Shown: positions 23,305 to 35,899 of the stretch, piece by piece
How the letters are laid out: each line of letters starts with the position of its first letter
Numbering within the stretch: the stretch's first letter is position 1
Assembly (NCBI GenBank): GCA_948567375.1
Contig: OX419762.1
Span: forward strand, 6,826,001-6,890,000
DNA length: 64,000 nt
DNA from: Lunularia cruciata
Taxonomy: Eukaryota > Streptophyta > Marchantiopsida > Lunulariales > Lunulariaceae
Direction of reading: 5' to 3'
Position numbers and translations under genes: made by a program
The notes under the pieces: model-generated
The model's database searches: none
Told to the model about the DNA's origin: nothing
What the model saw: only the letters and a program-made list of their open reading frames with translations

Positions 23305-23886
23305 TGTAATGTTTCAAGGATAAGAGAACTCCCAAGAAAAACACAATGCTTCAGCCGTCAATACTTTGATGCCCCAAAGGAGCACCTTGTCTTTATTATA
23401 TAGCAAAGAATATCCACTCAAAGGGAGCTCCATCCTTGGATCAGATACATGGATTGGTGACATGTCAGCAAGCTCCACCCTTAGATCAGCTGCATGGATT
23501 GGTGACATGTTGATCTTGTCTTATTTGGTTGATCAAACAAGTTTGATTAGATTAAATCTTTGGAGAATCTTCCTATAAGAAGCTCAAAACACCATGGGTG
23601 AAAGCTCTCAATTAGACAAACATCAAGGGAGAAGCTTTGCCTCTTTTTCCTAAAGAAGTGGAATCTTTTAATTTTTGGAGGTCTAGTTCCTCAGTTTAAG
23701 CCTTCAAAGTTGGCTCTAAAGCATTTTTGGCCTACACCTTATTAGTGAAAGCACTCTTTGGTTACACCTCTATCTAATCTACTCAGACCATCATATATAA
23801 CACCCTTACAAATATTACCACACCAATTTCTACCTCTAGATAATATGTATAGGTAATGCTATACATATTATGTATAGTATGTATTA
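23305..23886 (-). repeat. LTR, TGTAAT family (left LTR of a short element)
   Basis: Starts TGTAATGTTTCAAGGATAAG and is collinear with 25705-26296. The right edge is blurred (GTATTATA in place of GTATTACA). On the - strand the LTR has CTATATAATAAAGACAAGG, which could serve as TATA box and/or AATAAA signal, so I assign the - orientation, in agreement with the internal frame. Confidence 0.8.
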
Positions 23887-25704
23887 TAGTGGTGATGCCA
23901 AATTAGCCCTTCAATTTTTTTGTCTTTGGCTATTGATCACAAAGGTAATAAATTATAAAATTGATTGCTCACTACAAGATGCTATGAGTCAATAATGTAC
24001 AATCACAAAGATCTTTGGCCTGAAAGATTTTGTCCTTGTTCTACTAGGCCAATGATCATTATATAATTAGCCTATTTTTCAATTTTTTAAGTCACAAATC
24101 TTCACCTTGTTGCAAAGGACTTCCTTTGCTCTTAAACATCATGATAAGTAACTCAACTTTGCCTTTGTAATAAAAAACATATTGTTCAATATATCTTCAA
24201 ACTTCTTGCTTGAGTGTCCTTTGAGGCAAGTAAATAGGTGTGATAGTTGTTTTGCTTTACACCTTCACCTCTAGTGCAGGAATTTATGTCTTTAGATCAT
24301 GCAATTTGACCTAATGTGGCAAAATCTTGGCCAACTTTTCCTCATACTTGAGCATCTAATTTGATGCATCCTCCATGGTCATGAGCACTCTTGTACAATC
24401 CTTTGCTAGGATTTTACAAATGGCCTACATCTTTCATTTGATCTCTTGCCTTACATATACATGGATAAGTTCTTATCTCACCTTTTGTTAATCAACTTGC
24501 TCCATTAACTCCTCAGTACAATTTCAAATAGCTCTTTGTAGTTTCCATGTGTGATTTCATCTATAATGATCTTGACTTGTGCTTGCTCTAACTTGGCCCT
24601 TAGCATGTTCATTTCCTTGTCTTAGGCACAAAGTTGTTTGTTGTGTTTTTCCCTTTGTTGCTCAATTCCAAGATTGAGGACTCATAATTCTACCAACATT
24701 TGTCATAGATCTCCATCACACTTGTCTCATCTTGCTTCTTCCACCTTCTTCAACTTGTCCATCATTTTCTCCAACTCACAATAGCTCTCTTCTCTGGTGT
24801 TGAGCTACTCCTTAATCTTCCTAAGCTCTTCACACTCTTGTCTTCTCTTTGTTGGTTGATTGAGCTATTCAATGATAGTGAATGACCAACTTTACATGGT
24901 CAATGATATTCTCATCCAATTCCCAATAATAAGGAAGGATCATTTCTAATTTATGAAGCATTGATCCTACCATGTTGATCACTTCCCATGAGAGAGGTCT
25001 TTGCTTGGGTTGAGCTACCTTACATCTTCTTCATCTTGTCTTATACCCACTCATCTCCACTTCAATTCTTAGTGAAAGTAGAACATATACATCTTCTCAC
25101 TCTTCCTCTTGAGTTGAAGTTGCATCCTCCTTTAAATATAAATCTCCTTTTATCCTTTGCACATACACTTGCATGGCATCCTCCTCCTTAGCTTTAGGAT
25201 ATCTCTCACAATATTTTCAAACAAGCATTTTTCTAATCCAAGGCCTCTCTAATCCAAAGCCTTTGTTCTTCTTCACCAACTACATAGACCTCACTACCAT
25301 TTTTTGTTCTTGATGGTCCAACCTCATCATAATATTCCTTTTGGGTGTTGGTCAAGGATGGTACTCCACCACCCAACTTCTTCTTAGGGCTTGGGACTTT
25401 TTCCTAGTCATAAAGTACCTCCTTACCATTTTTTGGCAAGCGGTGTGCTTCTTCTTCATTGGCCTTATCTTCTTGTAATTGCCCTATTCTGTGCCATCTT
25501 GCTAATTACCTAAATATCACTCAATCTCCAATCCCAAAACAAGAAATAAATTTCCTTGCCATAGATATACTTATATCTATAGTGGAGTGTTTATTTGCTC
25601 ACTCCAAGTGATTTCAAAATCACCTACAAGAGCACTCTATGTCTTCTTGGCTAAAGAGCCATTGTGCTCATTCATGATTTCTTTTTTTAAGAACACAATC
25701 TATT
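23887..25704 (-). pseudogene. Coiled-coil LTR-element protein, family copy 3 (C-terminal part)
   Basis: Between two LTRs in direct orientation. The - frame reads a linker at about 25450-25240 (GGGVPSLTNTQKEYYDEVG, YVVGEEEQRLWIREALD), then LSWEVINMVGSMLHKLEMIL (near 24990), and then a coiled coil at about 24870-24480 (RRQECEELRKIKE, EKMMDKLKKVEEAR, EMNMLRAKLEQAQVKI). The block SW...HKLEMILPYYWELD lines up with PW...LEEILL*YQKLDP of copy 2 and the QSTNK/QSKTNK stretch follows in both. The N-terminal globular domain is absent, so this is a truncated or non-autonomous element with no pol. Confidence 0.6.
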
Positions 25705-26296
25705 TGTAATGTTCCAAGGACATGAGAAACCCCAAGAGAAATATAAGAAAATCACAAGGTTTCATTCCTCGGTACTTTGATGCCCCCAAGGAGCACCTTG
25801 TCTTTATTGTATAGAAGAGAGGATCCACTCAAAGGGAGCTACATCCTTGGAGCAAATACATGGATTGGTGACATGTCAATGAGCTCCAACCTTAGATTAG
25901 TTGCATGGATTGGTGATATATTATCCTTGTCCTATTTGGTTGGTCAAACAAGTTTAAGCAAAGATAATCTTTGGAGAATCTTCTTTAGGAAGCTCAAAAT
26001 AGCATGAGAAGGTACATTGGAAAGATCTTGATGGGACTAGCAAGGGGGAAGAAAGCAATACCTCATGCTTTGGAAGGGAGGGATTTCCTATTTTGTGAGA
26101 CCTAATTCATTTGTCTAGGCCTCCAAAATTGACTTTGAAGTTTTCAAGGTGTTTTTGACTTCTAGCCTATTAGTGGAAGTACTCTTTTGGTGATACCTCT
26201 ATCTGATCCACTTAAACCACAGTACATGACACCCCTAAAGATATTACCAAGCCAATTTCTGCCTCTAGATACTATCTTATAGCTAATGGTATTACA
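25705..26296 (-). repeat. LTR, TGTAAT family (right LTR of the short element)
   Basis: The cleanest copy: TGTAATGTTCCAAGGACATG at the left and CTAATGGTATTACA at the right, so the ends form TGTAAT/ATTACA. Collinear with 23305-23886 over its length. The bases outside the pair (ATGGC on the left, CTACC on the right) do not match, so no target duplication can be claimed. Confidence 0.85.
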
Positions 26297-26379
26297 CTAC
26301 CCAAACATCCACTCACCTAATCTCTTGAGCTCTCAACCACCACTGCTTGTTGTTCATCAATGAAATTGTTGAACATCTT

Positions 26380-26695
26380 GTGTGCAAATTCACAAAGTTT
26401 TTGAGTCAAAAGAAGTTGTTACACAAACAAGAGTAGTGTATTTTATAGTTGGGGTCAAACCATTCCAAAATGAATTGAGGATTAACAATAACAAGATCAC
26501 AATCATGATCAAAAATATCATGATCATGAAGAATATAAAGATAATAATCACAAGAAACATGATCACAACCATAAGAGTCACAATCACAAAGGTCTTCCTC
26601 CTCTTACTGCTTGAATGCAAGGGAATCATAATTTTTTCTTGGGTCATCTACTTGTCTTCGTGCATGATTGCCTTCTAGACCAATTATAAGTATTG
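26380..26695 (+). pseudogene. His/Asp/Asn-rich repeat tract of family X
   Basis: The + frame near 26485-26610 reads DHNHDQKYHDHEEYKD, then HKKHDHNHKSHNHKGLP. A matching tract lies at 48480-48570 (DHENHNHKGLDHKNHDHE), and in both places it is followed by (M/G)-x-K/Q-G and a GHLLVF/CHLLVL block. Family X therefore once encoded a protein with a histidine-rich tail. The function is unknown; metal or nucleic-acid binding is only a guess. Confidence 0.5.
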
Positions 26696-26725
26696 AAATA
26701 TTTTGTTCTAACCCTAATAGTCTCC

Positions 26726-26750
26726 TAAACCTTCAATAATTGAAGGTTTA
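26726..26750. repeat. 11-bp perfect inverted repeat
   Basis: TAAACCTTCAA, spacer TAA, then TTGAAGGTTTA. It sits at the change from family X into AT-rich sequence. Confidence 0.85.
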
Positions 26751-28890
26751 ATAAAACAAAATTGTTACTAGATTGCAAAGGTTGATCACCACATAGTGCA
26801 TGGAAGACACCATGTTAAAGAGCTCTTAAAATCAAGTGGATAAATTCCATAGTAACAATAATCATTATACAATTAAAATGAAAATGATGAGAATGTATAA
26901 AATTCAGATATTAGCATACCATAAAAATCAATTGAGCACTAAAAGAAACAGATTTGACAAAGAATCAAGTTCAAAGAGAACAAAAGAACTCCATACAAAC
27001 TAGTTTGTTAGCTTGTTGTTTTGAAAATGCAATTGAGTTTTTACAATCACTTGACATATATCCACTTTTAGTATCTCCAATTATAAATATGAATAGAGAT
27101 ATTTTTTTTTTTCATAATAAACTTTGATTATTCCAAAATCATATAGGTGGTTTTGGAATAACCAAAATTGCATTTATATGCATTTTTCAAGCATGATGGT
27201 TGGACTTTACAAAGTATCTCACCCTACTCCAAAGATAATGCATACTAAACAAGATTGAAACTCCTTATTATAGCCCTTTTATAACTCACATATATCTCTC
27301 CACCAAGTTACACTAACTACATACTAAAACTGAATAAAACTAAATACTTAATACAAACAACTAAAGCGATGTAAAATTTAATGGAGGTGAAAATTTTCAA
27401 ATTTAACTAGAAATGTAATATCAAATATTAGTGTTATCAAGTCTAAAGACCCATCATCTTACACTTAATAAGGGAATAAAACCATACAAGGATTGAACTT
27501 CAAGTAGGCTAGATCTCCAATAACAAGTTATGTTGGACATATAATTTGACAATATTATGATGAATCTGATCAATCACATATTTCTTAATGATTTTTATAT
27601 ATTTCTGGTAATCATAAAAAATATTACTAAATTTCATAATTCTAAATTTAAAGTTTAAATTACTTTATTATTTAAATAAATAAATATTTTCTATTTTTTT
27701 GATTTATTTAGAATCTAATCTGATTAGTACTTAAATCTGATTAGGATTGTATTATGAATATTACAATTAATCATTGAAATAAAATTTATTTTGGAATTCA
27801 TAAGAAATATATTTAGGATCTTAATAATAATAATTAATATAAATAAAATAGTAAAAAATGAAAATAAATAATATATGAATAAATGATTATTTGCAAGAAG
27901 TATTACCTTAAGCTAATAGCTATAAAAAAACTTCTCCAAATTTCTAAATGAAAAGAAGAATATGATCCATATTGGAATGAAAAATATAAAATTAATGAGC
28001 GATGAACCTACTTAATTATTATATAATTCTATACCCAGTAAGGACACTACCTTATCCTATATATATAAAAGAAGAAGAGGTGAAAATACTTAGCATACCA
28101 TCTATGCATAGGATGCATAAAATTTGCTCTTTTCTTAATATAAATGTAATTTGTTTATAATTATACACAATTTTCACCATTGATTAAAGTTTCTTCTTCT
28201 TCATCATGTGAGTAGTCCATGTGTTAGGTTTGATTTCTATCAACTCCTCATTTTTACATAATCTTTTATTCTTATCAAATATTCTCAAATCTCAAATATT
28301 ACATCTCTAATAAATGAAATAAATTTCCAAGATAAATGTTTTATATCCTTTTATATAATTTTTTTTATCTAATTTATCTAAAAACATTATTATTATAACT
28401 GATTGTGTACCTCTAGCTAGCTACTGATTAAACTATAATCTAAATATGAATCCTTGACATCATCATAATTAAAGCTGATTCATTTTATTCAGTTCAATAA
28501 TGAATAGTATTTGAAAATAAATTTAACAGAATTATGATTCAAATTTCTATTATTACAGATGATTAACACAAATAACTAAATCTTGTTAAAATTTTATCAT
28601 TGGTTATATGAAATAATTGTATTACAATCAAATATTGCATCTATTACATAAATTTAAACTTTATTTCATACCCATAAGGAATTTGACCTATCATTCTATA
28701 TTGCATTTAAAAAAAAAAATGTCTGTTAGATCAATAGATTGATGGCAACCTTATCACTAAATGCAGTACTATGAACTCTACTTGAAAATAAAGATTTCCA
28801 TTGGAATTTTGGAATTTGGGTATATGGGTTCCATGGTAAACTCTTCACTAAATGTAATGCAGTAAAACACATTTCTCTTACCAATACTAT
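26751..28890. other. Very AT-rich block, no gene
   Basis: A/T-dense with stops in all frames. CCTATATATATAAAAG near 28055 resembles a TATA box but no frame follows it. Confidence 0.6.
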
Positions 28891-28985
28891 GGAGAGAAGG
28901 CAACCACATAGAACAAATAAAGGATAGGAAGACCCCATTAAGCTATATAAGGGAGAGACAAAAGAGGTAGAATGTGGCTTTGATA
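28891..28985 (+). repeat. Two-hairpin dispersed repeat, copy C
   Basis: GGAGAGAAGGCAACCACATAG, AGGATAGGAAGACCCCATTA, AGC, GGGAGAGACAAAAGAGGTA. Differences from the best copy are largely C-to-T or G-to-A. The second hairpin is lost. Confidence 0.8.
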
Positions 28986-29697
28986 ATTATGATATGTGAA
29001 ATCTGCCCTACCGCACCAAAGATATCCAAGCTATGCAAGTCAAAAGGTCTACAAACTACTAGAGCATCCAAAGAAGTATCATTTAGAGTGATTACCTTCC
29101 TATAGATTGTACCAGCCAATGTTCTCTATAGAGCAATGGACACATGTAGTCTAAAGCATGCTACAAAGTATGAGAGTGAGAGTGGTATCCCTTGCATCTA
29201 ATATGATAAGTTCTCACTCAATCCTTGACAAATGTGTCGAATGGATTGTCCATTGCTCCTAAAACTCCAAGACTAGAGGAACAAAGAGGTGAACTTGCTG
29301 CATACCCCTATACTTGGAGACCTTACATGCTATTGTTGCGCCTATCTACAAAGATGAGTAATCATTCCCTCCAAAACTGCATCATGCATAGGTCTTTGGT
29401 CCAATCTGACTGATATTATTTGTCACCACAATTTGATTGATAGTACTAGGATGTCACGTATATTCTCACGTAACGTTGTCTATTAGTGGTGAGACGGGTG
29501 GCTGCCAAAGGACACATCCGCTTGAAATGCAATACAAAGTCAAGTTCTATCAAATAATCTCTGACAAGCCTCACAAGGATACAAACCCAAACTGGATAGT
29601 GGAATTTAACCCAATTTTACTCTTATATTTGATCCTTATATGGATTGATTGGTTTTCTTGTCCTTCTTGTTATTGTATGCGGTTGTCTCCTTCCTAT

Positions 29698-29731
29698 CTA
29701 GTACTCATGATTTTTAAACCATGAGTACTAG
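29698..29731. repeat. 12-bp perfect inverted repeat
   Basis: CTAGTACTCATG, a 10-nt spacer, then CATGAGTACTAG. Confidence 0.9.
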
Positions 29732-32389
29732 GATCTCCTTTGTATTAGGTCTATGGGTTTCTAAGATACTTTGGACCACTAGAGAATTGTGACATGTGGG
29801 TGAATTGATTAGAAAGTTGAGTACTCTATGAAGAATTAAGAGAATGCTCATGGTAGAATGCATATGGAGAATGCTTATGGTTATTCAATGAGAAACCTAC
29901 AAGCAAAGGATTTGTAAGTTGATTCACACATGATTGAAGCACTCCTAATTAAGAAGTGTTGATTTATTCATGTGCTATGCTTAAGCATGGTCTATCTGCA
30001 GTATCCTGCCACTAGAGATCCTATACCCTCATTTCCAACAAAGTCATTTGAAGATTTGTAGAGTAAACTTGGCCAGATTGCTTCTTGGGTGTGCCTAAAG
30101 ATAAAGTTAGGAGACTTTTGTTTCAACAGTTAAGCATGGCGTGGATTGGAACATGGTACCGGAGCTATCTTGAAATGGAGAATGTAGAAAAATAGTTGTG
30201 GAGTGTGGTGTAGAACCATTGGGCAGAGTTGGAAAATTTGTAGCTTTGTATCTTGAGTTAAATCAAATTAGAAAGAGTTAGAAATAAGGTGTCAAAAGAA
30301 GTATTTGGTGGAGATTTAAGGGCAATGCCGTCTTGAGTTGAGGCAAGAGCACTATCAAAGTTATGGTAAAATGGTAGAGAGATGGTGTACTGGTAGAGAG
30401 TAGAATGGAAGATGGATGGCAGAATTGAAGAATTATGGCAGAGCGGAGAAAGTAGTACAATAGCCAAGGGTATGTCTTTTAAGAAGGATATCTCTTCTTT
30501 TCTGCCACACACAATAACATGGAAAGAGCATACTAGAAGAAAGAAAAAATTACATTTAATTTTCATTTCACAAGCGTGTATGCAACAATTGTTTAAGCAA
30601 TCATTCCTTGATGAGATATTTGCTCTCTTCTTGAACATCTCTATAACATATGGTTGAATCCTTTCAAATCAACTTTAACTTGTCACTTTTAAGTAGTGGC
30701 TCAACTCTGACTTTCTGGAGTACGTTAAAACCTCACAACTAGAATAACTTGGAGTCACTAAGTGTCACTATTGACTTTGTACTCCATGAACCAAAACTTG
30801 ATAACCATCTTAGCCGAGTAACTTGTGTTCTATAACAATTTGTTTTCTTTGATTCTACATTAATTCTACAATTCTTTCCATCATTAAGGAAATTTGAGTT
30901 TATGGTATCCGAAACACCTGAGAAAATATCAAAGATAGTAAACAAAGGAGAGAACACTTCAATGCCTTGCTTGGAGCCTTGCTTTGTGTGTGTTTTAAGA
31001 ACTAAACATGTAATAGTAGTATCAAGCTCCTTGGCCAATCAAATGGACAAACAATGTGCTTCAAGACTTCACCTTTCAATAGGAGATTTGTGAGAACCAT
31101 TCCAAGCAGAATCAAGCACATGCCTTGATTTGGGTCGAGTAATTGTATGCTTGCAGGTCACACCTCTTGCTTTCAGTCCCTTGGGTAGAGATTAAAAGCT
31201 TAGATTAATCATGTAGAGGGGATGGGGTCTTTGACTATGACACCTTTATTGGTTTGCAGATACATCCTCCATCATTCCTATTATGTGACCCACCTTTGCA
31301 AACACCACTAATAAGATGATTAGCATCAAAAAACACACTTTGTTCATACAAATAGTTAGGTCTGATTTGGTGGAGCAGTTGGAGGCAAAGGAGGACCTCC
31401 TTAGGTTGCAAATACACCCTTTCTACATTTCCAATATATCTTTTCTATTGTGCTTTCTCCATATCTATTTATTTTATTTCCTTGTTTATTACTTTGGTGT
31501 TTATAGGTCACACTCTCCACTAGTTGGTAAGTTTGTTCCATGATTTAGTTGTGTTACTTTCCACCCTCTTGTTTTGGATGCTTCTACTATCAACTACTAT
31601 ATGATGCCTCCACTCCGCTCTTGGGTATGTGTATTTATGTGGACTACCTTAGTCAAGGCTCTTCATTTAGCACCCCATATGCTATGCACAAGTAAGGAGT
31701 AGATCTCGATGTCAACTCTTTTAGCATACTCCTATAGTGGCCCAAGTTCTCATTGGTTTTACCTCTAGTCCCTTGCCATGCTCCAACCCTACCATGAGGA
31801 GGAACCTACAACACTTGATTCTCCCTTGGAGTATCTTACACCAAAGCACTCTCCTCTTACTACAATCCCTCTCCCTACCTCTATAGGTCCACAATCACTC
31901 CAAGGTCAGATCCTTCTCCCTAGCTCTACAAACCTTCCACCACTATAATGTCAGATCCTTTCTCCTAGTACTTTGCACCTCCTCCACTATAGAGCCAAAT
32001 CCCTCCTCAAGGCCCTTAGCATGCCCTTACATACCACCCCACCAACAATCTACATAGTCATGCTTAAATTGCTCATGAGTAGGCATTGGTCTGGCACAAA
32101 GGGTGTGCTAGTTGCTTAAGAAAGAGGGGAAAAGCTACCACTCCATTTCTTCCATTGGACCTCCTTTGTACCACCAATCTTCTCTCTTCAAGCTCTACTA
32201 GAATCTTACTCTTGGTTGTGTATAGTTTTGGGAAATGTCAAATTGTTTTGTTTTATTGTCTTTTTACTTCTTTTGTATGGAAAAGATGCCCAATGTACAC
32301 TCTGAAGTGAGAAAGTGTGCAAATTCATGTATCTAGGTCCTTCAAGAGGGAGTACTTGTTTTGGTTTCCGTTGGAAGATAGTTTGTTTT

Positions 32390-32411
32390 GGTTTCCTTCA
32401 TGAAGGAAACC
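32390..32411. repeat. 22-bp perfect palindrome
   Basis: GGTTTCCTTCA followed directly by its reverse complement TGAAGGAAACC. Related GGTTTCC and GAAGGAAAC words recur at 32360-32460. Confidence 0.9.
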
Positions 32412-33950
32412 CCGCAACCTTTAGAAAAGGAACCCTACGTCCCTCAAGAAGGAAACTTTGCATCCTTTTGGAAGGAATTGTGCCATGCATGTGGAAGGTT
32501 GTGTGTATCTTTGGGAAATGATGGACATATATTTGGAAGGATAATTGAATCCATACTAAATTTTTGAATGTACATTTGGTGTTGCTTAAACTTTATGACC
32601 CTAAGGGTGACATATGAGGATAGCAACCAATGACTAAATACAATTGCGAGGTGTGAAATTGAGAGAATGAGGAAGAGCACTTCAACCAAAGGGTTCATAT
32701 ATGTTCAATTTCCTTTGTGTTAAGTACAACCTAACCTTCTAGTTATCAATCAGCAGTTAAGAGAGTGCATTGAAAATTTCCTTGAGTGTCAATTTGATTC
32801 AATCATCATCTACAGTTGACAAAATGGTGAGAGGAGTGCATTAGAGGAATCAGACATATTCTACATTGTGCATAGAGCTCAGCAAAGTTCATGATGTCAT
32901 TCAAGATAAGGTAGCACAACTCCTCCAAGCTACACATACAGAGGTATAGATTGAGTGGTGGTTGGACCTACTCTAACGACCTCCCAGCTGGGTGAGAACA
33001 AGTATCATCACTTTCATAGATGGTCAACATACTTTGTTTGCATACTCGCTATAAGCACATACACTTGCACAAGTGTATATTTAGGTAGAGAGCAACTACC
33101 ATCACTCTCCGAGCCAAATAGAACCATTATGCACCTCGGCTCCCCTTTGATATCCTTGTTTCTTTTATTATCTAGATCTATCAGCACCTTCATAAACACT
33201 TTGATGGATTCCTTAAGGAGGTAGCATGAAGTTTCTTGTAGAGGAGAGGAGCTATAGTTGTCTCCACTACCATGTTCACCTCATACTTTAGACAAAGAGT
33301 TTTGACAACTTTATAGTGATTTATAATCATAGATAGGCCGTGGCAGCAGGTGTGCCCATTCAGGCTAGTAGGGCATCTCAATTGGAAAAATTATGGCAGT
33401 TAGGTTGGTCATGTTAAAAGAACTAGGGTGTCCAGAAATTCAAACAACCGCAATTCTTGACAAGTCCATACAAAAGCATTATGGTGATACATGATGTTTC
33501 ATTATTTTACGGGACAAATCACATAAGCATTACAGACAAAACGGGATTTAAGAATCATGCATGCAAAGTTAAATAAGAATGAACTGTTACACATGGTTTT
33601 GTAATTAATAGACATGTGGAAGTAAAGGGGTCTTGGTTTTACCCCTAATTAAAGTTTATCACCTCCCATGCACACCCAGAACCCAATAACAAATTTGTGT
33701 GCCGACTTTTTGCACCATCAAAAAAGTAAAAGAATATTATGGGATGCGGCACTCACCTCAGTAATTCATAACCTATAACTGTATACCCTATGTCACCTTT
33801 CGTACCAAATAACCAAGACCCAATACGTTTACTTAGGGCTACTTGTGGAACCCGGATGCTCCCTATCTGAGATGCCCTAGTCCATTCCTCCCCTATCACC
33901 ACTTACCATATACATACTATAAGAGGACTTCTTATCACATAGTTCAACAT

Positions 33951-34998
33951 TAAATTACATTGTTACTTTGGTGTAGTTTGCTATGCAGCCTTTCCTCTGG
34001 CTTGGCTTGGGTATCATGGCTATGCTTTGGTTTCTGGGCCCTTTGTTTCATTGCCCCAGTGCTCTCTATCCCCTTGCACTCCTTGATAGGTCATAATCTT
34101 GTTGTATTTTCCTTTGAGGTACTCCAGAGATTAATTAAAACAGGCACAGTGACTAACGATCGGAGCGCAGAAGTTAAGAAAAGGGATAAGAGGAGAGACT
34201 TTTCTAATTCTTTCAGAGGATAATGGAGGCTGTCCTGTCCTTACATGACTAATGAAGAGCCGTCATCTTGCAGGAAGTAGCAACAGGCGATCATATCTGC
34301 AGGCAATGTTGTTTAGTACAGAGCTATATTTGCTGCAGATATGATGGCAGCCTTCAATATCTCCTGTCTGTATTCCAGAACGCATTTAGTGATAAAGTAA
34401 GACCGACCTCTTTAGGATCAAGATTCACCTTATTTTATACATTAAACAGGATCCCCTCCGGTTTCATATGTACTACTTGCACTACACAATCATCAAGAAA
34501 ATCGGCATCATCAAGATAAATCGATTTCTATCGAACCAAGCAGATAACTTCGAGTACTCAGGGATAGACTTGACAGTACTTCAACTTTGGCACGTAGACT
34601 ACACGGCACCCCCAAATTGGCATAAAGATTTAACTACATCCCTTGATACCACGTTTTGACCCCTCGTAATATTTGGCAATGGCGGCTCCACGTTAACGAG
34701 TAATGCACTTGTCAAGATATTGGACTACTTAACACAGTGCAACTGCCAGACGCAGCAGTCAGAGTAAACAGGTATTTCCGACAAACTTTTTCTTCCTGCT
34801 ACACCACTTGGCTGGGTTTCTCTACCTCGAAAGTATAATTTGTTCTGGATGAACTTGAGTCATTTCTTTTAGCTGAATTCGAATCAGGCCCGAACTCCTC
34901 ACGAGACCCAAAAGTGCCAATTCACCTTGATGCATTCCAGTCATTTCTTTCTGACGAACTTCCCGTCCAGCCGGGAAAATATAATTTTATGCCGAATT
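33951..34998. other. Start of low-copy island; no gene called
   Basis: CpG becomes common and retrotransposon domains disappear. Frames of up to 87 codons occur but lack support. Confidence 0.4.
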
Positions 34999-35106
34999 CG
35001 AGAGAAAAAGGCGACCGCGCAGGAAAACGAAGGATGGGAAGACCCCATCAAGCCGAACAAGGGAGAGACAAAAAAGGTAACATGGGGCTAAGCCCCATGT
35101 TACTAG
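34999..35106 (+). repeat. Two-hairpin dispersed repeat, copy D (best preserved)
   Basis: It begins CGAGAGAAAAAGGCGACC. The first hairpin is GATGGG / CCCATC around AAGAC. The second is a perfect 12-bp stem, GTAACATGGGGC / GCCCCATGTTAC, with loop TAA (35077-35103), ending CTAG at 35103-35106. Three diverged copies lie at 15251, 20866 (-) and 28891, and homology is confined to about 90 bp. A stem-loop next to CTAG recalls a Helitron 3' end, but the spacing is short and the next base is not T. It could also be a small structured RNA gene or a SINE-like unit. Confidence 0.7.
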
Positions 35107-35541
35107 AATCCTAAGTTTCGCCACATTCTAAGTTCTCCAAGTTGAATTCCAATCCGTATTGAAAGTTTAATCCTTATGCAACGGGCTTGAATTCCAGACC
35201 GGGCCAAATTCTCCACTTGACGCGGAACTGTAATTTATTCTGTTCCAGTCCGGCAGCCACAAGCCAACACGGATTTGGACTCGCGTGCCACGTAAAGCTA
35301 AAAGGGACGTGTTAGCTTACGTGTTGGGTTGCCGTTAAGTCGATGTGCCAAAGTTGAGTACAATACTGTTAACTCCATCTCTGTCTAGTACTCGGTTGAT
35401 CACTACCTTTAGACTAAACTTAGAATTAAGACAAAATTGAGAAGTCGGAAGCAATAATTTTCTTGGGACGTAGTCGGGATAAAGCTGACTTTTAAATCGA
35501 GAACTGTTCCAGGACGCTTCCTACGCCTTTTCGTCTCATTA

Positions 35542-35733
35542 TTGACATGTACACAGACAGTTTATTACTCGATTCAAACTGAATCGAGAGAAATATTGAC
35601 GCCCACCTTAACTCAGAAACTGAAGGATTTGTTATTTTGGAAGGGATCGTTTTGCAAAGCTGTTTCAATTGAAGAGACGTCCGAAAATGGTAGAATTCGT
35701 TCCGCCATCGATCACAGGATTACTCTTAAGGGA
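35542..35733 (+). CDS. Possible internal exon, unknown protein
   Basis: An open + frame (TQKLKDLLFWKGSF, SIEETSENGRIRSAID, HRITLKGDQK) ends at a strong donor-like site, CAGAAAGTAAGA, near 35732. The composition is protein-like but no family is recognised and no partner exon was found. Treat as tentative. Confidence 0.2.
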
Positions 35734-35899
35734 GATCAGAAAGTAAGAACAAGACATTTAGAAGAGCTCTAAGGGATTGTATGATTTTCATGTAAGTTGT
35801 TTCCAACTACATTTTTTCTTCCCCTAATTGGTAAGATGTTTAGTTAGTGTCTACTTAAATAAAGATAATTATCTTTATTAAAATAAACTACAATGACCT

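Larger units (their letters stand above)
28986..33950. other. Degenerate intergenic sequence, no gene supported
   Basis: Only short frames (up to 126 codons, unconvincing composition). A proline/serine/leucine-rich + strand stretch at about 31690-32060 is open except for TAG codons and may be an old element. I see no RT, protease, integrase or LTR pair. Two striking palindromes are listed separately. Confidence 0.45.

Noticed and set aside
26390..26647. Ile/Met-rich ORFs on both strands
   Set aside because: Alternate frames of the His-rich CAT/GAT tract; not membrane proteins.
35077..35106. Stem-loop as a rho-independent terminator
   Set aside because: Nuclear plant DNA, no T-run, and the hairpin belongs to a dispersed repeat.
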